64,000 nt of DNA, taken from Pseudophaeobacter leonis. Lineage in GTDB: Bacteria > Pseudomonadota > Alphaproteobacteria > Rhodobacterales > Rhodobacteraceae. Each line of letters begins with the position of its first letter. Within the stretch, counting starts at the first letter, position 1. The notes below the pieces were generated by a model. That model saw only the letters and a program-made list of their open reading frames with translations, made no database searches and had not been told where the DNA came from. A program made the translations under genes and the position numbers. The stretch is taken from assembly GCF_002087335.1 (NCBI RefSeq), contig NZ_MWVJ01000008.1, positions 62,001 to 126,000 of the forward strand, given 5' to 3'. This document shows, piece by piece, positions 35,456-45,762 of this stretch.

Positions 35456-36607
35456 TTAATCTACCAAGAGTTCCCGGAGAATGGCGTTCAAAACGGCGCG
35501 CCCCTGATCTGTAGCCTGAAGCCTGTCACCCGAGATAGTTACCATGCCAAGATTGACAAGGTCTTCAAGGCGTTCGGCTGGCAATTCCTGTCCAGACAGG
35601 CCCCTGTAGCGGGGGATGTCCATGCCTTCGCGAAGGCGCATCGACATCATCATGTACTCGATTGCGGTGTCTTCACGGGGTAGGGGCTGGCACAGGCTTT
35701 CGCCTGATCCTTCTGAGACGGCCTTGAGCCAGGCACCGGGGGCGCGATGGGTCTCGGTGGCATAGCGCTGCCCATTGAGTGGCAGACGTCCGAGCGCACC
35801 GGGGCCGATCCCGAGGTAGTCGCCATAGCGCCAGTAGATTTGGTTATGGCGGGATTCGCCGGGGCGCGCATGGTTTGAAATCTCGTAGGCGGGCATGCCA
35901 TGGGGGCCGCAGATATCCTGAGTCGCCTGATACATGTCTGCGGCCGTGTCGTCGGTTGGCAGGTTTCGCAGCTTGCCCCGCGCGTAGCGGTCGCCAAATG
36001 CGGTGCCTTCTTCAATGGTCAGCTGGTACAGGGACAGATGGTCAATCGCCATGTTGAGGGCTTCGGACAGCTCATTTTTCCAGTGCTGCAGGTCCTGTCC
36101 CTGACGGGCGTAAATCAGATCAAAGCTAACCCGATCAAAGCAATCTCGGGCAATGTCAAAGGCCGCGCGGGCCTCAGAGACGGAATGGATGCGACCCAGC
36201 CGACGCAGGTCCTCATCGTTGAGAGCCTGTATGCCCATGGAAATCCGATTGACGCCGGCATCGCGATACCCGGCAAAACGAGCTGCTTCAACCGAGCCAG
36301 GATTGGCTTCAAGAGTGATCTCTATATCATTGGCAAAGGGCCATATTTCACGTGCGGCCTCGATCACGGCGGCGACGGTTTCAGGCATCATCAACGAGGG
36401 TGTGCCGCCGCCAAAGAAAATTGAGTTTAGAATCCGGCCAGAGAGCGGTGGGGAGACACGTTTCAACTCGTTCAAATAGGCTCTAACCCAGGCCTTTTGG
36501 TAGATATTGGCGGTGACGTGACTGTTAAAGTCGCAATAGGGGCATTTGGCCTGACAGAAGGGGCAGTGTACGTATAGGCCAAAGCCCCCATGCCGCCAAT
36601 CATCCAC
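35456..36607 (-). CDS. hemW: Radical SAM haem chaperone HemW
   Basis: Radical-SAM haem-binding protein, 383 residues, formerly annotated as oxygen-independent coproporphyrinogen oxidase. From GTG 36607 it reads [20 protein letters not shown], with the cluster motif C18-x3-C22-x2-C25 and GGGTPSL for SAM. The residue before PFC is Cys15 where the family has Trp. It lacks the extended features of HemN. The start overlaps the true rdgB stop. In this sequence it is joined in frame to rdgB, but only because rdgB has lost a base. Confidence 0.93.
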   Translation of the reverse strand: MDDWRHGGFGLYVHCPFCQAKCPYCDFNSHVTANIYQKAWVRAYLNELKRVSPPLSGRILNSIFFGGGTPSLMMPETVAAVIEAAREIWPFANDIEITLEANPGSVEAARFAGYRDAGVNRISMGIQALNDEDLRRLGRIHSVSEARAAFDIARDCFDRVSFDLIYARQGQDLQHWKNELSEALNMAIDHLSLYQLTIEEGTAFGDRYARGKLRNLPTDDTAADMYQATQDICGPHGMPAYEISNHARPGESRHNQIYWRYGDYLGIGPGALGRLPLNGQRYATETHRAPGAWLKAVSEGSGESLCQPLPREDTAIEYMMMSMRLREGMDIPRYRGLSGQELPAERLEDLVNLGMVTISGDRLQATDQGRAVLNAILRELLVD

Positions 36608-37213
36608 TGAAGCAACCCTTGATAAAACCTTCAACGGCTTTCGCGCGATGGCTGATCTTGTTCTTTTTCCGCGATCCATCTCGGCAAATGTCACCTCATG
36701 GCCGTCTGGCACAAACATCGGATCATAGCCAAAACCGTCCACTCCGCGCAGCGGCCAAATCAGATGGCCAGGGGCTACGCCCTCAAAGACTTCGTCATGG
36801 CCATCCGGCCAGGCAAGAACCAATGTGCAGCGGAACTGTGCGGTGCGCGGGTGCGCAGCGTTAAGAGCGTCGAGCTCGCTGTTGGCGCGGGTCATGGCCA
36901 TCACGAAATCGCGGCCATTGCCGGTTTCGGCCCAATCAGCGGTATATACACCAGGGGCACCATTCAGCGCGTCGATGGTAATGCCAGAATCGTCGGACAG
37001 GGCAGGGAGGCCGGTTGCCTTGGCTGCGGCATGTGCCTTGATACGGGCGTTGCCAACAAATGTATCTTCGGTTTCTTCGGGTTCTGGCAGATCCAGCGCT
37101 GCGGCGCCCACAACCTCAACACCAAAGGGCTTGAGGAGATGCGCCATCTCCTCAAGCTTGCCTTTGTTGTGGGTCGCGAACAGCAGCTTGCTGCCGTCGA
37201 ATTTGCGGCTCAT
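36600..37213 (-). CDS. rdgB: XTP/dITP diphosphatase RdgB (frameshifted)
   Basis: Nucleotide-pool cleaner removing ITP/XTP. From ATG 37213: [18 protein letters not shown] (residues about 10-27), [32 protein letters not shown]. After FAEMDR the frame breaks near 36664-36673; one extra base restores the normal ending [19 protein letters not shown] and a TGA at 36600-36602. Without it the frame runs on into hemW and mimics a 585-residue RdgB-HemW fusion. ATGA overlap with rph upstream. Confidence 0.93.
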
Positions 37214-37923
37214 GCGCAGGCTGCCTTTTGCATCGCTGCGAGCTCGCCTGTGCCTTTTTCGGCCAGATCCATCAGGATGTTCATCTGGTCGCGGGAAAAG
37301 AGCGAGCCTTCGGCGGACATCTGCACTTCGATCAGCTTGCCAGAGCCGGTCATGATAAAGTTGCCGTCAACGCCGGCTTCAGAATCCTCGGGGTAGTCGA
37401 GATCAAGAATGGGCTGTCCAGCATAGATCCCACAGGAGATAGCCGAGACCGGGTCCATCAGCGGATCAATTTTGACGTCGCCAGCTTTCATCAGCTTGTT
37501 CACGGCCAGACGCAGGGCAACCCAGCCGCCGGTGATTGCGGCACAACGGGTGCCGCCGTCAGCCTGCAACACGTCACAATCGATGGTGATCTGACGCTCT
37601 CCCAGGGCAACGCGGTCAACGCCGGCCCGCAGGGCACGCCCGATAAGGCGCTGGATTTCAACGGTGCGACCGCCCTGTTTGCCTGTCGCGGCTTCGCGGC
37701 GCATGCGGGTATTGGTTGCGCGGGGCAGCATGCCGTACTCTGCCGTCACCCAGCCAAGGCCGGATCCTTTGATAAACGGCGGAACCCGTGGCTCGAGGCT
37801 TGCGTTGCACAGGACATGCGTATCGCCCATTTTGATCAGGCAAGAGCCCTCGGCATGTTTGGTGAAACCGGTCTCAATCGACACGGAGCGCATTTGGTTT
37901 AGTTCTCTTTTCGAGGGTCGCAT
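37210..37923 (-). CDS. rph: Ribonuclease PH
   Basis: Phosphorolytic 3'-5' exonuclease that trims tRNA 3' ends, 237 residues. [20 protein letters not shown] at the N-terminus, [12 protein letters not shown], catalytic region [23 protein letters not shown], and [22 protein letters not shown] are all conserved. First gene of the rph-rdgB-hemW-DUF454 leftward unit; divergent from hrcA, which is the standard alphaproteobacterial order. Confidence 0.97.
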   Translation of the reverse strand: MRPSKRELNQMRSVSIETGFTKHAEGSCLIKMGDTHVLCNASLEPRVPPFIKGSGLGWVTAEYGMLPRATNTRMRREAATGKQGGRTVEIQRLIGRALRAGVDRVALGERQITIDCDVLQADGGTRCAAITGGWVALRLAVNKLMKAGDVKIDPLMDPVSAISCGIYAGQPILDLDYPEDSEAGVDGNFIMTGSGKLIEVQMSAEGSLFSRDQMNILMDLAEKGTGELAAMQKAACA

Positions 37924-37984
37924 GGGCTATCCTTTTTTTGCTGCTCTTCCGATAGCCGCCGGGGCCGCGGGGATGCAAGCATGA

Positions 37985-38012
37985 TTGACCTTTTACCTGA
38001 TCGCTCTTTAAT
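37985..38012 (+). promoter_or_regulatory. Possible promoter for hrcA-grpE
   Basis: TTGACC (37985-37990) and TTTAAT (38007-38012), 16 bases apart, lie 54 bases before hrcA in the rph-hrcA gap. No CIRCE inverted repeat (TTAGCACTC-N9-GAGTGCTAA) is visible, so HrcA autoregulation at this site is not supported. Confidence 0.35.
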
Positions 38013-38065
38013 GCAAATTGGAGCATGGGTTCCCCTCATTGCAGAAATTGACCGTAAAAACGCAA

Positions 38066-39130
38066 ATGACCGATGCCAGAGAAATACTGAATGACATGAA
38101 TGACCGCTCGCGGGAGGTGTTTCGCACGGTTGTCGAAAGCTATCTTGAAAGCGGTGAGCCGGTGGGCAGCCGGACTCTGACGCGGTCGCTGAACGAAAAG
38201 GTCAGTGCGGCGACAGTGCGCAATGTCATGCAGGATCTGGAGTATCTGGGCCTGCTGGACAGCCCGCATGTGAGCGCCGGGCGTATCCCGACCCAGATGG
38301 GGCTTCGGATGTTTGTTGACGGGTTGCTGGAGGTCGAGGACCTCAAGTCGCGGGATCGAGAAAAGATTGATGCTACCCTCGGGAAAAATGCAGGCGACGT
38401 TGGTGGTATGCTGGACCGGGTTGGCGCGGCGCTGTCTGGTGTGACCCCGGGCGCCTCCCTGGTTTTGACTCCGAAACACGAAGCAGAGATCCGGCATATT
38501 GAGTTTGTCTCGCTGGCGCAGGACCGTGCCTTGGTGGTTTTGGTGTTCTCGGATGGACGAGTTGAAAATCGTCTGTTCAGCCCGCCGCCCGGCCAGACGC
38601 CCAGCTCGATGCGCGAGGCTGCCAATTTCCTCAATTCGCTGATCGAGGGGCGGACCCTGGGTGGTTTGCGGCGCGATATGCAAAAGGAAATTGATGCCCG
38701 TCGTCAGGAGATTGATGTGCTGGCGCAGGACATGATTGAAAGCGGCCTAGCCGCCTGGGAAGAAGACAGCAGCGAAAAGGCGCGTCTCATTGTGCGGGGA
38801 CGGGCGAATCTTTTGGGCGAGGGCGGGGCAGCAGCAGAGCTGGACCTCATTCGAAACCTGTTTGATGACCTCGAACGCAAGCAAGATATCGCCGAATTCC
38901 TTGAACTCACCGAAGACGGTGAAGGTGTACGCATTTTTATCGGCTCCGAAAACAAACTTTTCTCACTTTCGGGTTCCTCTTTGGTGGTCTCTCCCTATAT
39001 GAACTCGGATCGAAAGATCATTGGTGCGGTTGGGGTGATTGGCCCGACTCGCCTGAATTACGGACGGATTGTGCCGATTGTGGACTACACGGCGCAATTG
39101 GTTGGAAAGCTACTTTCTGACCGGAGTTAG
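38066..39130 (+). CDS. hrcA: Heat-inducible transcription repressor HrcA
   Basis: Repressor of groESL-type heat-shock genes via CIRCE. The 354-residue protein has the winged-helix N-terminus (SGEPVGSRTLTRSLNEKVSAATVRNVMQDLE, about 34-64), the LDSPHVSAGRIPTQMGLRMFVD family signature, and a GAF-like C-terminal with GSENKLFSLSGSSLVVSPY and GVIGPTRLNYGRIVPIV. ATG 38066 starts at MTDAREIL; a longer frame upstream is not conserved. grpE follows after 9 bases. Confidence 0.95.
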   Translation: MTDAREILNDMNDRSREVFRTVVESYLESGEPVGSRTLTRSLNEKVSAATVRNVMQDLEYLGLLDSPHVSAGRIPTQMGLRMFVDGLLEVEDLKSRDREKIDATLGKNAGDVGGMLDRVGAALSGVTPGASLVLTPKHEAEIRHIEFVSLAQDRALVVLVFSDGRVENRLFSPPPGQTPSSMREAANFLNSLIEGRTLGGLRRDMQKEIDARRQEIDVLAQDMIESGLAAWEEDSSEKARLIVRGRANLLGEGGAAAELDLIRNLFDDLERKQDIAEFLELTEDGEGVRIFIGSENKLFSLSGSSLVVSPYMNSDRKIIGAVGVIGPTRLNYGRIVPIVDYTAQLVGKLLSDRS

Positions 39131-39139
39131 AGGTGAAAA

Positions 39140-39701
39140 ATGGCAGAGCCCAGAAACGACGAGTTGTTGGACGATATCGCAAATGTCGAAGCTGAAGAGC
39201 TGGCGGCGGAAATGCTGAATGGACGATGCTGCGATTGAACTTGATGAGCTGAGAGCCGAACGGGACGAGTACAAAGATCGCTTTGTGCGCGCCCTGGCCG
39301 ATGCTGAAAACTCCCGCAGGCGCGGCGACAAAGCCCGCCGTGAGGCTGAACAATACGGTGGCTCAAAGCTGTCGCGTGACATGCTGCCGGTGTTTGACAA
39401 TCTCAAGCGCGCGGTTGAGTCAGCAACAGATGAGCAGAAAGAGGTTGCCTCTGCCCTGATCGAAGGTGTCGAGTTGACCATGCGTGCCCTGTTGGGAGTG
39501 TTTGAAAAACACGGCGTGCGCATTGTTTCACCGCAGGTTGGCGACCGGTTTGACCCTCAGCTCCATGAGGCGATGTTCGAAGCGCCTGTTCCGGGAACCA
39601 AGGCCGGCGATATCATTCAGGTCTCAGGTGAAGGTTTCATGCTGCACGACCGTTTGCTGCGCCCGGCGCAGGTTGGTGTGTCGTCAACACCAGCGGGCTG
39701 A
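39140..39701 (+). CDS. grpE: Nucleotide exchange factor GrpE (frameshifted)
   Basis: Exchange factor for DnaK. ATG 39140 encodes an acidic N-terminus (MAEPRNDELLDDIANVEAEE); after ELAAEML the frame breaks at about 39218, and the core continues in another frame: DDAAIELDELRAERDEYKDR, FVRALADAENSRRRGDKARR, and C-terminal GDRFDPQLHEAMFEAPVPGT to 39701. Removing one A of GAAT restores EMLMDDAAI. GrpE is usually essential, so a base error is likely. hrcA-grpE is the standard heat-shock pair. Confidence 0.93.
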
Positions 39702-39708
39702 CGTTTAT

Positions 39709-39758
39709 CGGGCCCAGAGGGCCCGTGCCTGCGGCGCAGGTATTTTTGGCAAGATGAA
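39709..39758 (+). repeat. Roseobacter-type intergenic element, copy 1
   Basis: Hairpins CGGGCCC/GGGCCCG (39709-39725) and CCTGCG/CGCAGG (about 39728-39740) are followed by GGTATTTTTGGCAAGATG (from 39739). The same tail occurs at 48254, also between convergent genes, preceded by different hairpins. I recall similar hairpin-plus-motif elements in many roseobacter genomes; function unknown. Confidence 0.6.
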
Positions 39759-39759
39759 A

Positions 39760-39790
39760 AGGCGGCTCCGGGATGGGCCGCCTGTTTTTT
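39760..39790 (+). terminator. Intrinsic terminator after grpE
   Basis: GGCGGC (39761-39766) pairs with GCCGCC (39777-39782), flanked by A/T, then a run of six T (39785-39790). The tail reaches the last base of the convergent mutS gene. Confidence 0.8.
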
Positions 39791-42443
39791 ATTCTGTGGC
39801 CGCGTCTTTTAGCTTGTAGAGAAGATCAAGTGCTTCACGTGGGGTGAGCTCGTCCGGGTGGATGCCACCAAGCAGCTCTTCCAGCGGTGAGGGGCCTGCC
39901 GCTGGTTTTGGTTGTGGCGGTGGGGCGGCGGCAAACAGCGGCAGATCGTCGATCTGGATTTTTGCGCCTGCGCCCTCGCGGCTGCCTTTCTCAAGAATGT
40001 CGAGCACATCACGGGCGCGGGCCACCACACTGGCAGGCAGGCCGGCCAGCTGCGCCACCTGTACCCCGTAGGAGCGGTCAGCGGCCCCTTTTTTGACCTC
40101 ATGCAGAAAAATCACGTCGCCTTCCCATTCCTTTACCGTGACGGTGGCGTTTTCCACGCCTGCCAGTTTGTTCGAAAGCTGGGTCAGCTCGTGGTAATGG
40201 GTGGCAAACAGGGCGCGCGATTGGTTGACTTCGTGCAGGTGTTCCAATGTGGCCCAGGCGATAGACAGCCCGTCATAGGTGGCCGTGCCACGGCCGATTT
40301 CATCCAGAATGACCAGGGCACGATCATCGGCCTGGTTGAGGATCGCTGCGGTTTCCACCATTTCAACCATAAAGGTTGAGCGCCCGCGGGCCAGATCGTC
40401 GGAGGCGCCAACGCGGCTGAACAATTGGCTGACCAAACCGATATGGGCGGCTTCTGCCGGCACATAGCTGCCCATCTGCGCCAGCAGCGCGATCAGGGCG
40501 TTCTGGCGTAGAAAGGTCGATTTACCCGCCATGTTGGGACCGGTCAAAAGCCAGACTGCGGCGCCTTTGGTGGCGCTCAGATCGCAGTCATTGGCCACAA
40601 ATCTGTCGCCGCCTTGTTGTCGCAGCGCGCGTTCGACCACCGGATGGCGTCCGCCTTCGATCTGAAAGGCGCGAGAGTTGTCGACGCGGGGCCGGGCCCA
40701 GTTTTCGCCACGTGCCAGATCTGCAAGGGCGCTGAGAAGATCCAGCTCTGCAAGGCCCCGCGCGGCACCATTTAGACGGGCTGCCTGGTCCAGGATTGCG
40801 CTTGAAAGTACGGAATAGAGCCGTTTTTCGATCTCGAGGGCGCGATTGCCAGAGTTCAGGATCCGAGTCTCAATTTCGCTGAGCTCTACCGTGGTGAAGC
40901 GCACCTGATTTGCGGTGGTTTGACGGTGGATATATTTTTCCGATAGCGGCGCCGACAGCATCTTATCTGCATGGGTTGCCGTGGTCTCGATGAAATAGCC
41001 CAGTACATTGTTGTGTTTGATCTTGAGCGAGGCGATGCCGGTATGAGCAGCATAATCCTGTTGCATTGCAGCAATGACCGAGCGCCCCTCGTCGCGCAGG
41101 GTGCGGGCCTCGTCGAGTTCATCATCATAGCCGGCGGCAATAAAGCCACCATCACGGGCCAAAAGCGGTGGCTCGGCCACCAGGGCAGCGTCGAGCAGAT
41201 CCAGCAGGCTGTCAAAATCAGTAAGGTCTTTGCTTGCCTCGGAAATAAGCGGCGGCAGGTCCTCACGCGCGTTACGCGCGGCGATGGCGCTGGCCTGTTC
41301 CAACCCGTTGCGGATGGCGGCGAGATCACGGGGGCCGCCCCGGTCCAGCGCCAGTCGCGACAGGGCGCGATCCAGATCGGGGGTTTGGCGCAGGGCACTG
41401 CGCATCTCTTCGCAGAGCTGGTCGCGTTCCACCGCAAAATCAAGGGCGGCCAGCCGTGCGTTGATCACATCCAGATTTCGCGAGGGGCTTGAAAGCCGCT
41501 GCTCTAGCAGACGCGCGCCGCCCGGCGTGACGGTGCGATCTATCACCGCCAAGAGTGATCCGGCCCGCGCACCGGAAAGGGAGCGTGTGAGCTCCAAGCT
41601 TGCCCGCGTTGAGGCATCAATCTGTACAACACGGTCCTCAGATTCCTGTACAGGGTGCTGCAACAGCGGCAATTTGCCCTTTTGGGTGATCTCAAGATAG
41701 TCGATCAGCGCGCCCATGGCCGAGACCTCGGCGCGGCTGAAGGTGCCAAACCCATCCAGAGCGCCCACGGCAAACAGGTTGCAGATCCGCTTTTCGGCCG
41801 CCGTGCTGTCAAAGCTTGCTTTGCCCAGCGGGGTCAGGGGGATTTTGTACTCATCGGCCAGCGCGGCGGCTGCCTCATAGGGCGCGCCCTCGGCCACGAT
41901 CAGTTCTGACGGCGCAAGTCGGGCGAGTTCTGGCGACAGGCGCACCCGGCTGATCGGCATCACGTGAAACGCGCCGGTCGAGATATCGGCCCAGGCCAGG
42001 GCAGCGTCATCGCGCAGCTCGGAGTAGGAGACCAGGAAATTGTGCCGCCGCGCCTCAAGCAGAGAGTCCTCGGTCAGGGTGCCGGGGGTGACCAGACGCA
42101 CCACGTCGCGTTTGACCACGGATTTGCCACCGCGTTTTTTGGCTTCGGCCGGGGTTTCCAGCTGCTCGCCCACCGCGACGCGAAACCCCTTGCGGATCAA
42201 GGTCAGCAGATAGCCTTCGGCCGCATGAAAGGGCACGCCGCACATGGGGATGTCCTGATCGTTGTGTTTGCCGCGTTTGGTGAGGGCAATATCCAGCGCT
42301 TCGGCGGCGTTGACCGCATCGTCAAAGAACATCTCGTAAAAGTCGCCCATCCGATAGAACAGCAGCGCATCCGGATATTGTGCCTTGATGTCGAGGTATT
42401 GCGCCATCATGGGCGTGACTGTGGCCAAAAGAGGTCTCCGCAT
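39789..42443 (-). CDS. mutS: DNA mismatch repair protein MutS
   Basis: Mismatch-recognition ATPase, 884 residues from ATG 42443. The mismatch-binding FYRMGDFYEMFFDDA lies near residues 29-43 with the Phe-x-Glu wedge (FYE), followed by connector, lever and clamp domains. The ABC ATPase has Walker A TGPNMAGKSTFLRQNA, signature STFMVEM, Walker B VILDEIGRGTATYDG and FATHYHELT. The C-terminal tail (SPLEELLGGIHPDELTPREALDLLY) is the tetramer/beta-clamp region. The extra upstream frame lacks conservation. Divergent from maeB. Confidence 0.96.
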   Translation of the reverse strand: MRRPLLATVTPMMAQYLDIKAQYPDALLFYRMGDFYEMFFDDAVNAAEALDIALTKRGKHNDQDIPMCGVPFHAAEGYLLTLIRKGFRVAVGEQLETPAEAKKRGGKSVVKRDVVRLVTPGTLTEDSLLEARRHNFLVSYSELRDDAALAWADISTGAFHVMPISRVRLSPELARLAPSELIVAEGAPYEAAAALADEYKIPLTPLGKASFDSTAAEKRICNLFAVGALDGFGTFSRAEVSAMGALIDYLEITQKGKLPLLQHPVQESEDRVVQIDASTRASLELTRSLSGARAGSLLAVIDRTVTPGGARLLEQRLSSPSRNLDVINARLAALDFAVERDQLCEEMRSALRQTPDLDRALSRLALDRGGPRDLAAIRNGLEQASAIAARNAREDLPPLISEASKDLTDFDSLLDLLDAALVAEPPLLARDGGFIAAGYDDELDEARTLRDEGRSVIAAMQQDYAAHTGIASLKIKHNNVLGYFIETTATHADKMLSAPLSEKYIHRQTTANQVRFTTVELSEIETRILNSGNRALEIEKRLYSVLSSAILDQAARLNGAARGLAELDLLSALADLARGENWARPRVDNSRAFQIEGGRHPVVERALRQQGGDRFVANDCDLSATKGAAVWLLTGPNMAGKSTFLRQNALIALLAQMGSYVPAEAAHIGLVSQLFSRVGASDDLARGRSTFMVEMVETAAILNQADDRALVILDEIGRGTATYDGLSIAWATLEHLHEVNQSRALFATHYHELTQLSNKLAGVENATVTVKEWEGDVIFLHEVKKGAADRSYGVQVAQLAGLPASVVARARDVLDILEKGSREGAGAKIQIDDLPLFAAAPPPQPKPAAGPSPLEELLGGIHPDELTPREALDLLYKLKDAATE

Positions 42444-42575
42444 ATCGGGGTAGGTTTTGCGTCGCGACCATACAACCCGCCAGCCTGCGGCGAAAGGTGA
42501 AAACGCATACCCGTTGTGGCAACTCCCCGGCTGGGCTATGAAGTTCCAGCCCCCATAGAAAGATCGACAGAACAG

Positions 42576-44832
42576 ATGCCCAAAGCGAAGATAACCGACC
42601 AAGAAGCCCTCGCCTTTCACCTGGATCCTTCGCCGGGTAAATGGGAGATCAATGCCACCGTTCCGATGACGACGCAGCGCGATTTGTCGCTGGCCTATTC
42701 GCCAGGCGTTGCGGTGCCTTGCGAGGCTATCGCGGCCAGTCCCGAGACCGCCTATGACTATACCAACAAGGGCAACCTTGTTGCGGTGATCTCGAACGGC
42801 ACTGCGGTTTTGGGTCTTGGCAATCTGGGCGCGCTGGCGTCAAAGCCGGTGATGGAGGGGAAATCCGTTCTCTTCAAACGGTTTGGCCGATGTGAATTCG
42901 ATTGATATCGAGCTGGATACTGAAGATCCAGATGAGATTATCAATGCGGTGCGCCTGATGGGGCCGACATTTGGCGGCATCAACCTCGAAGACATCAAGG
43001 CGCCAGAGTGTTTCATCATTGAGCAAAGGCTCAAGGAAGAGATGGATATTCCGGTCTTCCACGATGACCAGCACGGCACGGCTGTGATCTGTGCTGCCGG
43101 GTTGATCAACGCGCTGCATATCTCGGGCAAAAAAATCGAAGATGTGCGCATTGTTCTGAACGGCGCCGGGGCCGCTGGCATCGCCTGTATTGAGCTGCTC
43201 AAACGTATGGGCGCACGGCACGAGAACTGCATCATCTGTGATACCAAAGGCGTGATTTATCAGGGTCGTACCGAGGGTATGAACCAGTGGAAATCGGCGC
43301 ATGCCATTCCGACTGAACTGCGCAGCCTCGAAGAGGCCATGGAGGGTGCCGATGTGTTTCTTGGCGTCTCTGTCAAAGGGGCCGTGACCCAGGATATGGT
43401 CCTCAAGATGGCGGATAATCCGGTGATCTTTGCCATGGCAAACCCCGATCCCGAGATCACTCCGGAACAGGCGCATGAGGTGCGCGTTGATGCCATTGTC
43501 GCCACTGGGCGTTCGGATTATCCCAACCAGGTCAATAACGTGCTGGGTTTTCCCTATCTGTTCCGCGGTGCGCTGGACATCCATGCCCGCGCCATCAATG
43601 ACGAGATGAAAATCGCCTGTGCCCATGCGCTTGCCGCTCTGGCGCGTGAGGATGTGCCGGATGAGGTGGCGCTGGCCTATGGCAAATCGCTGACCTTTGG
43701 CCGCGACTACATCATTCCGACGCCGTTTGACCCGCGCCTGATCCACCGCATCCCGCCGGCTGTTGCCAAGGCTGGCATGGATCCCGGCGCGCCCCGTCGT
43801 CCTATCATTGATATGGAGGCCTATGAGGTGGGCCTAAAAGGGCGGATGGACCCAACCGCCTCTATCCTGCGCGGTCTCAATGCGCGGGCGCGGTCGGCGC
43901 AAAGCCGGATGATCTTTGCCGAGGGCGATGATCCACGGGTGCTGCGGGCTGCCGTCAATTATCAGCGCTCCGGCTTTGGCAAGGCGCTGGTTGTCGGACG
44001 TAGTGAGGATGTCAAAGAAAAGCTGCAAGCCTCCGGTCTTGGCGATGCGGTGCGCGAGTTGGATATTGTCAACGCTGCCAACACCTCGCATTTTGATGTC
44101 TATAAGGACTTTTTGTACAAACGCCTGCAGCGCAAAGGCTTTGATCGCAAGGACGTTCACCGGCTTGTTGGCCGCGACCGCCATGTTTTCTCTGCCCTGA
44201 TGCTGGCCCATGGACATGGTGACGGTCTGGTGACAGGGGCGACCCGCAAATCGGCGCATATTCTGGACCAGATCAATCATGTGTTTGATGCTGACCGCAT
44301 TCATGGCGCGGCCGGCGTGACGGCCTTGCTGCACAAGGGGCGCATCGTGCTGATTGGCGACACATTGGTGCATGAATGGCCGGATGAGAACGATCTTGCC
44401 AATATTGCCGAGCGCGCCGCAGGCGTTGCCCGTCACATGGGACTTGAGCCACGGGTGGCCTTTGTCAGCTTCTCGACCTTTGGCTATCCGGTCTCTGAGC
44501 GGGCGGAAAAGATGCATCTGGCGCCGGCTGTGCTGGACAAACGCGGGGTGGATTTTGAATATGAGGGTGAGATGACCGTCGATGTGGCCCTGAATGCCGC
44601 CGCACAAGAGGCCTATCCCTTCCAGCGTCTCAGCGGTCCGGCCAATATCCTGATTGTTCCGGCGCGGCACTCGGCCTCAATCTCGGTCAAGCTGATGCAG
44701 GAAATGGGCGGCGCCACGGTTGTTGGCCCGATCCTGTCTGGTGTCGACAAGTCGATCCAGATCTGTTCGACCACCTCGACCGCCAATGACGTGCTGAATA
44801 TGGCGGTGCTGGCTGCCCGCGGTATCGGGTAA
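42576..44832 (+). CDS. maeB: NADP-dependent malic enzyme with phosphotransacetylase-like domain (frameshifted)
   Basis: MaeB-type malic enzyme, oxidising malate to pyruvate with CO2 release; the C-terminal half (after about residue 430) resembles phosphate acetyltransferase and senses acetyl-CoA. ATG 42576 opens [39 protein letters not shown] and [14 protein letters not shown] follow. At 42885-42886 an extra G (TTTGGCC for TTTGCC) shifts the frame; it resumes as [20 protein letters not shown], then [11 protein letters not shown] and [12 protein letters not shown] (NADP fold). About 751 residues when corrected. Confidence 0.93.
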
Positions 44833-44837
44833 TCAGC

Positions 44838-45711
44838 ATGGCGATCTGGAATCTGGGGTCAATCAATGCGGATATGGTTTACACCATGCCGCATCTGCCC
44901 GTGGCTGGTGAGACCCTGGCCGCGACGGGGTTGGACCAGTTTCTGGGCGGCAAGGGGGCCAATATGTCGGTCGCCGCCGCCCGCGCCGGATCACGCGTGC
45001 ATCACATCGGGGCCGTTGGTCCCGAGGGAGGCTGGGCTGTGGCCCGGCTGATGGAATACGGCGTCGATACCCGACGCATTGCCACCCTGGACCTGCCGAC
45101 AGGGCATGCCATCATCGCGGTGGATCACAGGGGTGAAAACCAGATCATCCTTTTTCCGGGCGCCAACCGGGCCATCACACGCGATCAGGTTGGCCAGGCG
45201 CTGTGCGAGGCCAATGCCGGCGACATTCTGGTGCTGCAGAACGAAACCAACATGCAGGCCGAGGCGGCTGAGATCGCGCGCCATCTCGGGCTCAGGGTTG
45301 CCTATGCCGCGGCCCCGTTTGAGGCGGCAGCGGTGCAGGCGGGTTTTGCCCTTTTTGGATTTTTTTGTTCCTGAACGAGGTTGAGGCGCAGCAGCTCCAG
45401 CAGGCGACCGGTAAAGCACCCGAAGAGCTGGGTGTGGCGCATGTCATTGTCACGCTGGGTGCGCGCGGCGCGCGGTACTTCAATGGCGAGACGGGCGACA
45501 GCCTTGATATTCCGGCCTTACCGGGACGCCGGTTGATACCACCGGTGCGGGCGATACATTCACCGGCTATGTTTTACCCGGGATAGATCGAGGCCTGCCA
45601 ATGCCGCAGGCGATGGCACAGGCGGCGCGGGCAGGGGCCTTGATGGTCATGCGCCACGGCACCGCTGATGTGATCCCCGACCTCAAAGAGGTGCAAGACG
45701 CGCGGTTCTGA
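44838..45711 (+). CDS. PfkB-family sugar kinase, ribokinase-like (three frameshifts)
   Basis: Ribokinase-type carbohydrate kinase. The N-terminus reads WNLGSINADMVYTMPHLPVA, with the PfkB signature FLGGKGANMSVAAARAG. Three breaks occur: an extra G near 45340 (GCGGG), an extra C near 45371 (GTTCCTG) and a missing base near 45530. Corrected, the protein continues VLPFLDFFVLNEVEAQQL, then VDTTGAGDTFTGYVLPGIDR with the catalytic Asp, to a stop at 45711. Three errors in 200 bases might mean real decay, but flanking genes show the same kind of break. It starts 5 bases after maeB. Confidence 0.88.
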
Positions 45712-45762
45712 TCTCCGCGCGCTTGCAGGATCACGGTCTCTTTTGGCTGAAGAGACAGACGA

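Noticed and set aside
37924-38065. CIRCE operator before hrcA-grpE
   Set aside because: No TTAGCACTC-N9-GAGTGCTAA repeat is seen in the gap.
41957-41970. Third parS-like site in mutS (CATCACGTGAAAC core)
   Set aside because: Only one half-site matches; the other arm has three mismatches, and it is far from the origin-parAB cluster.
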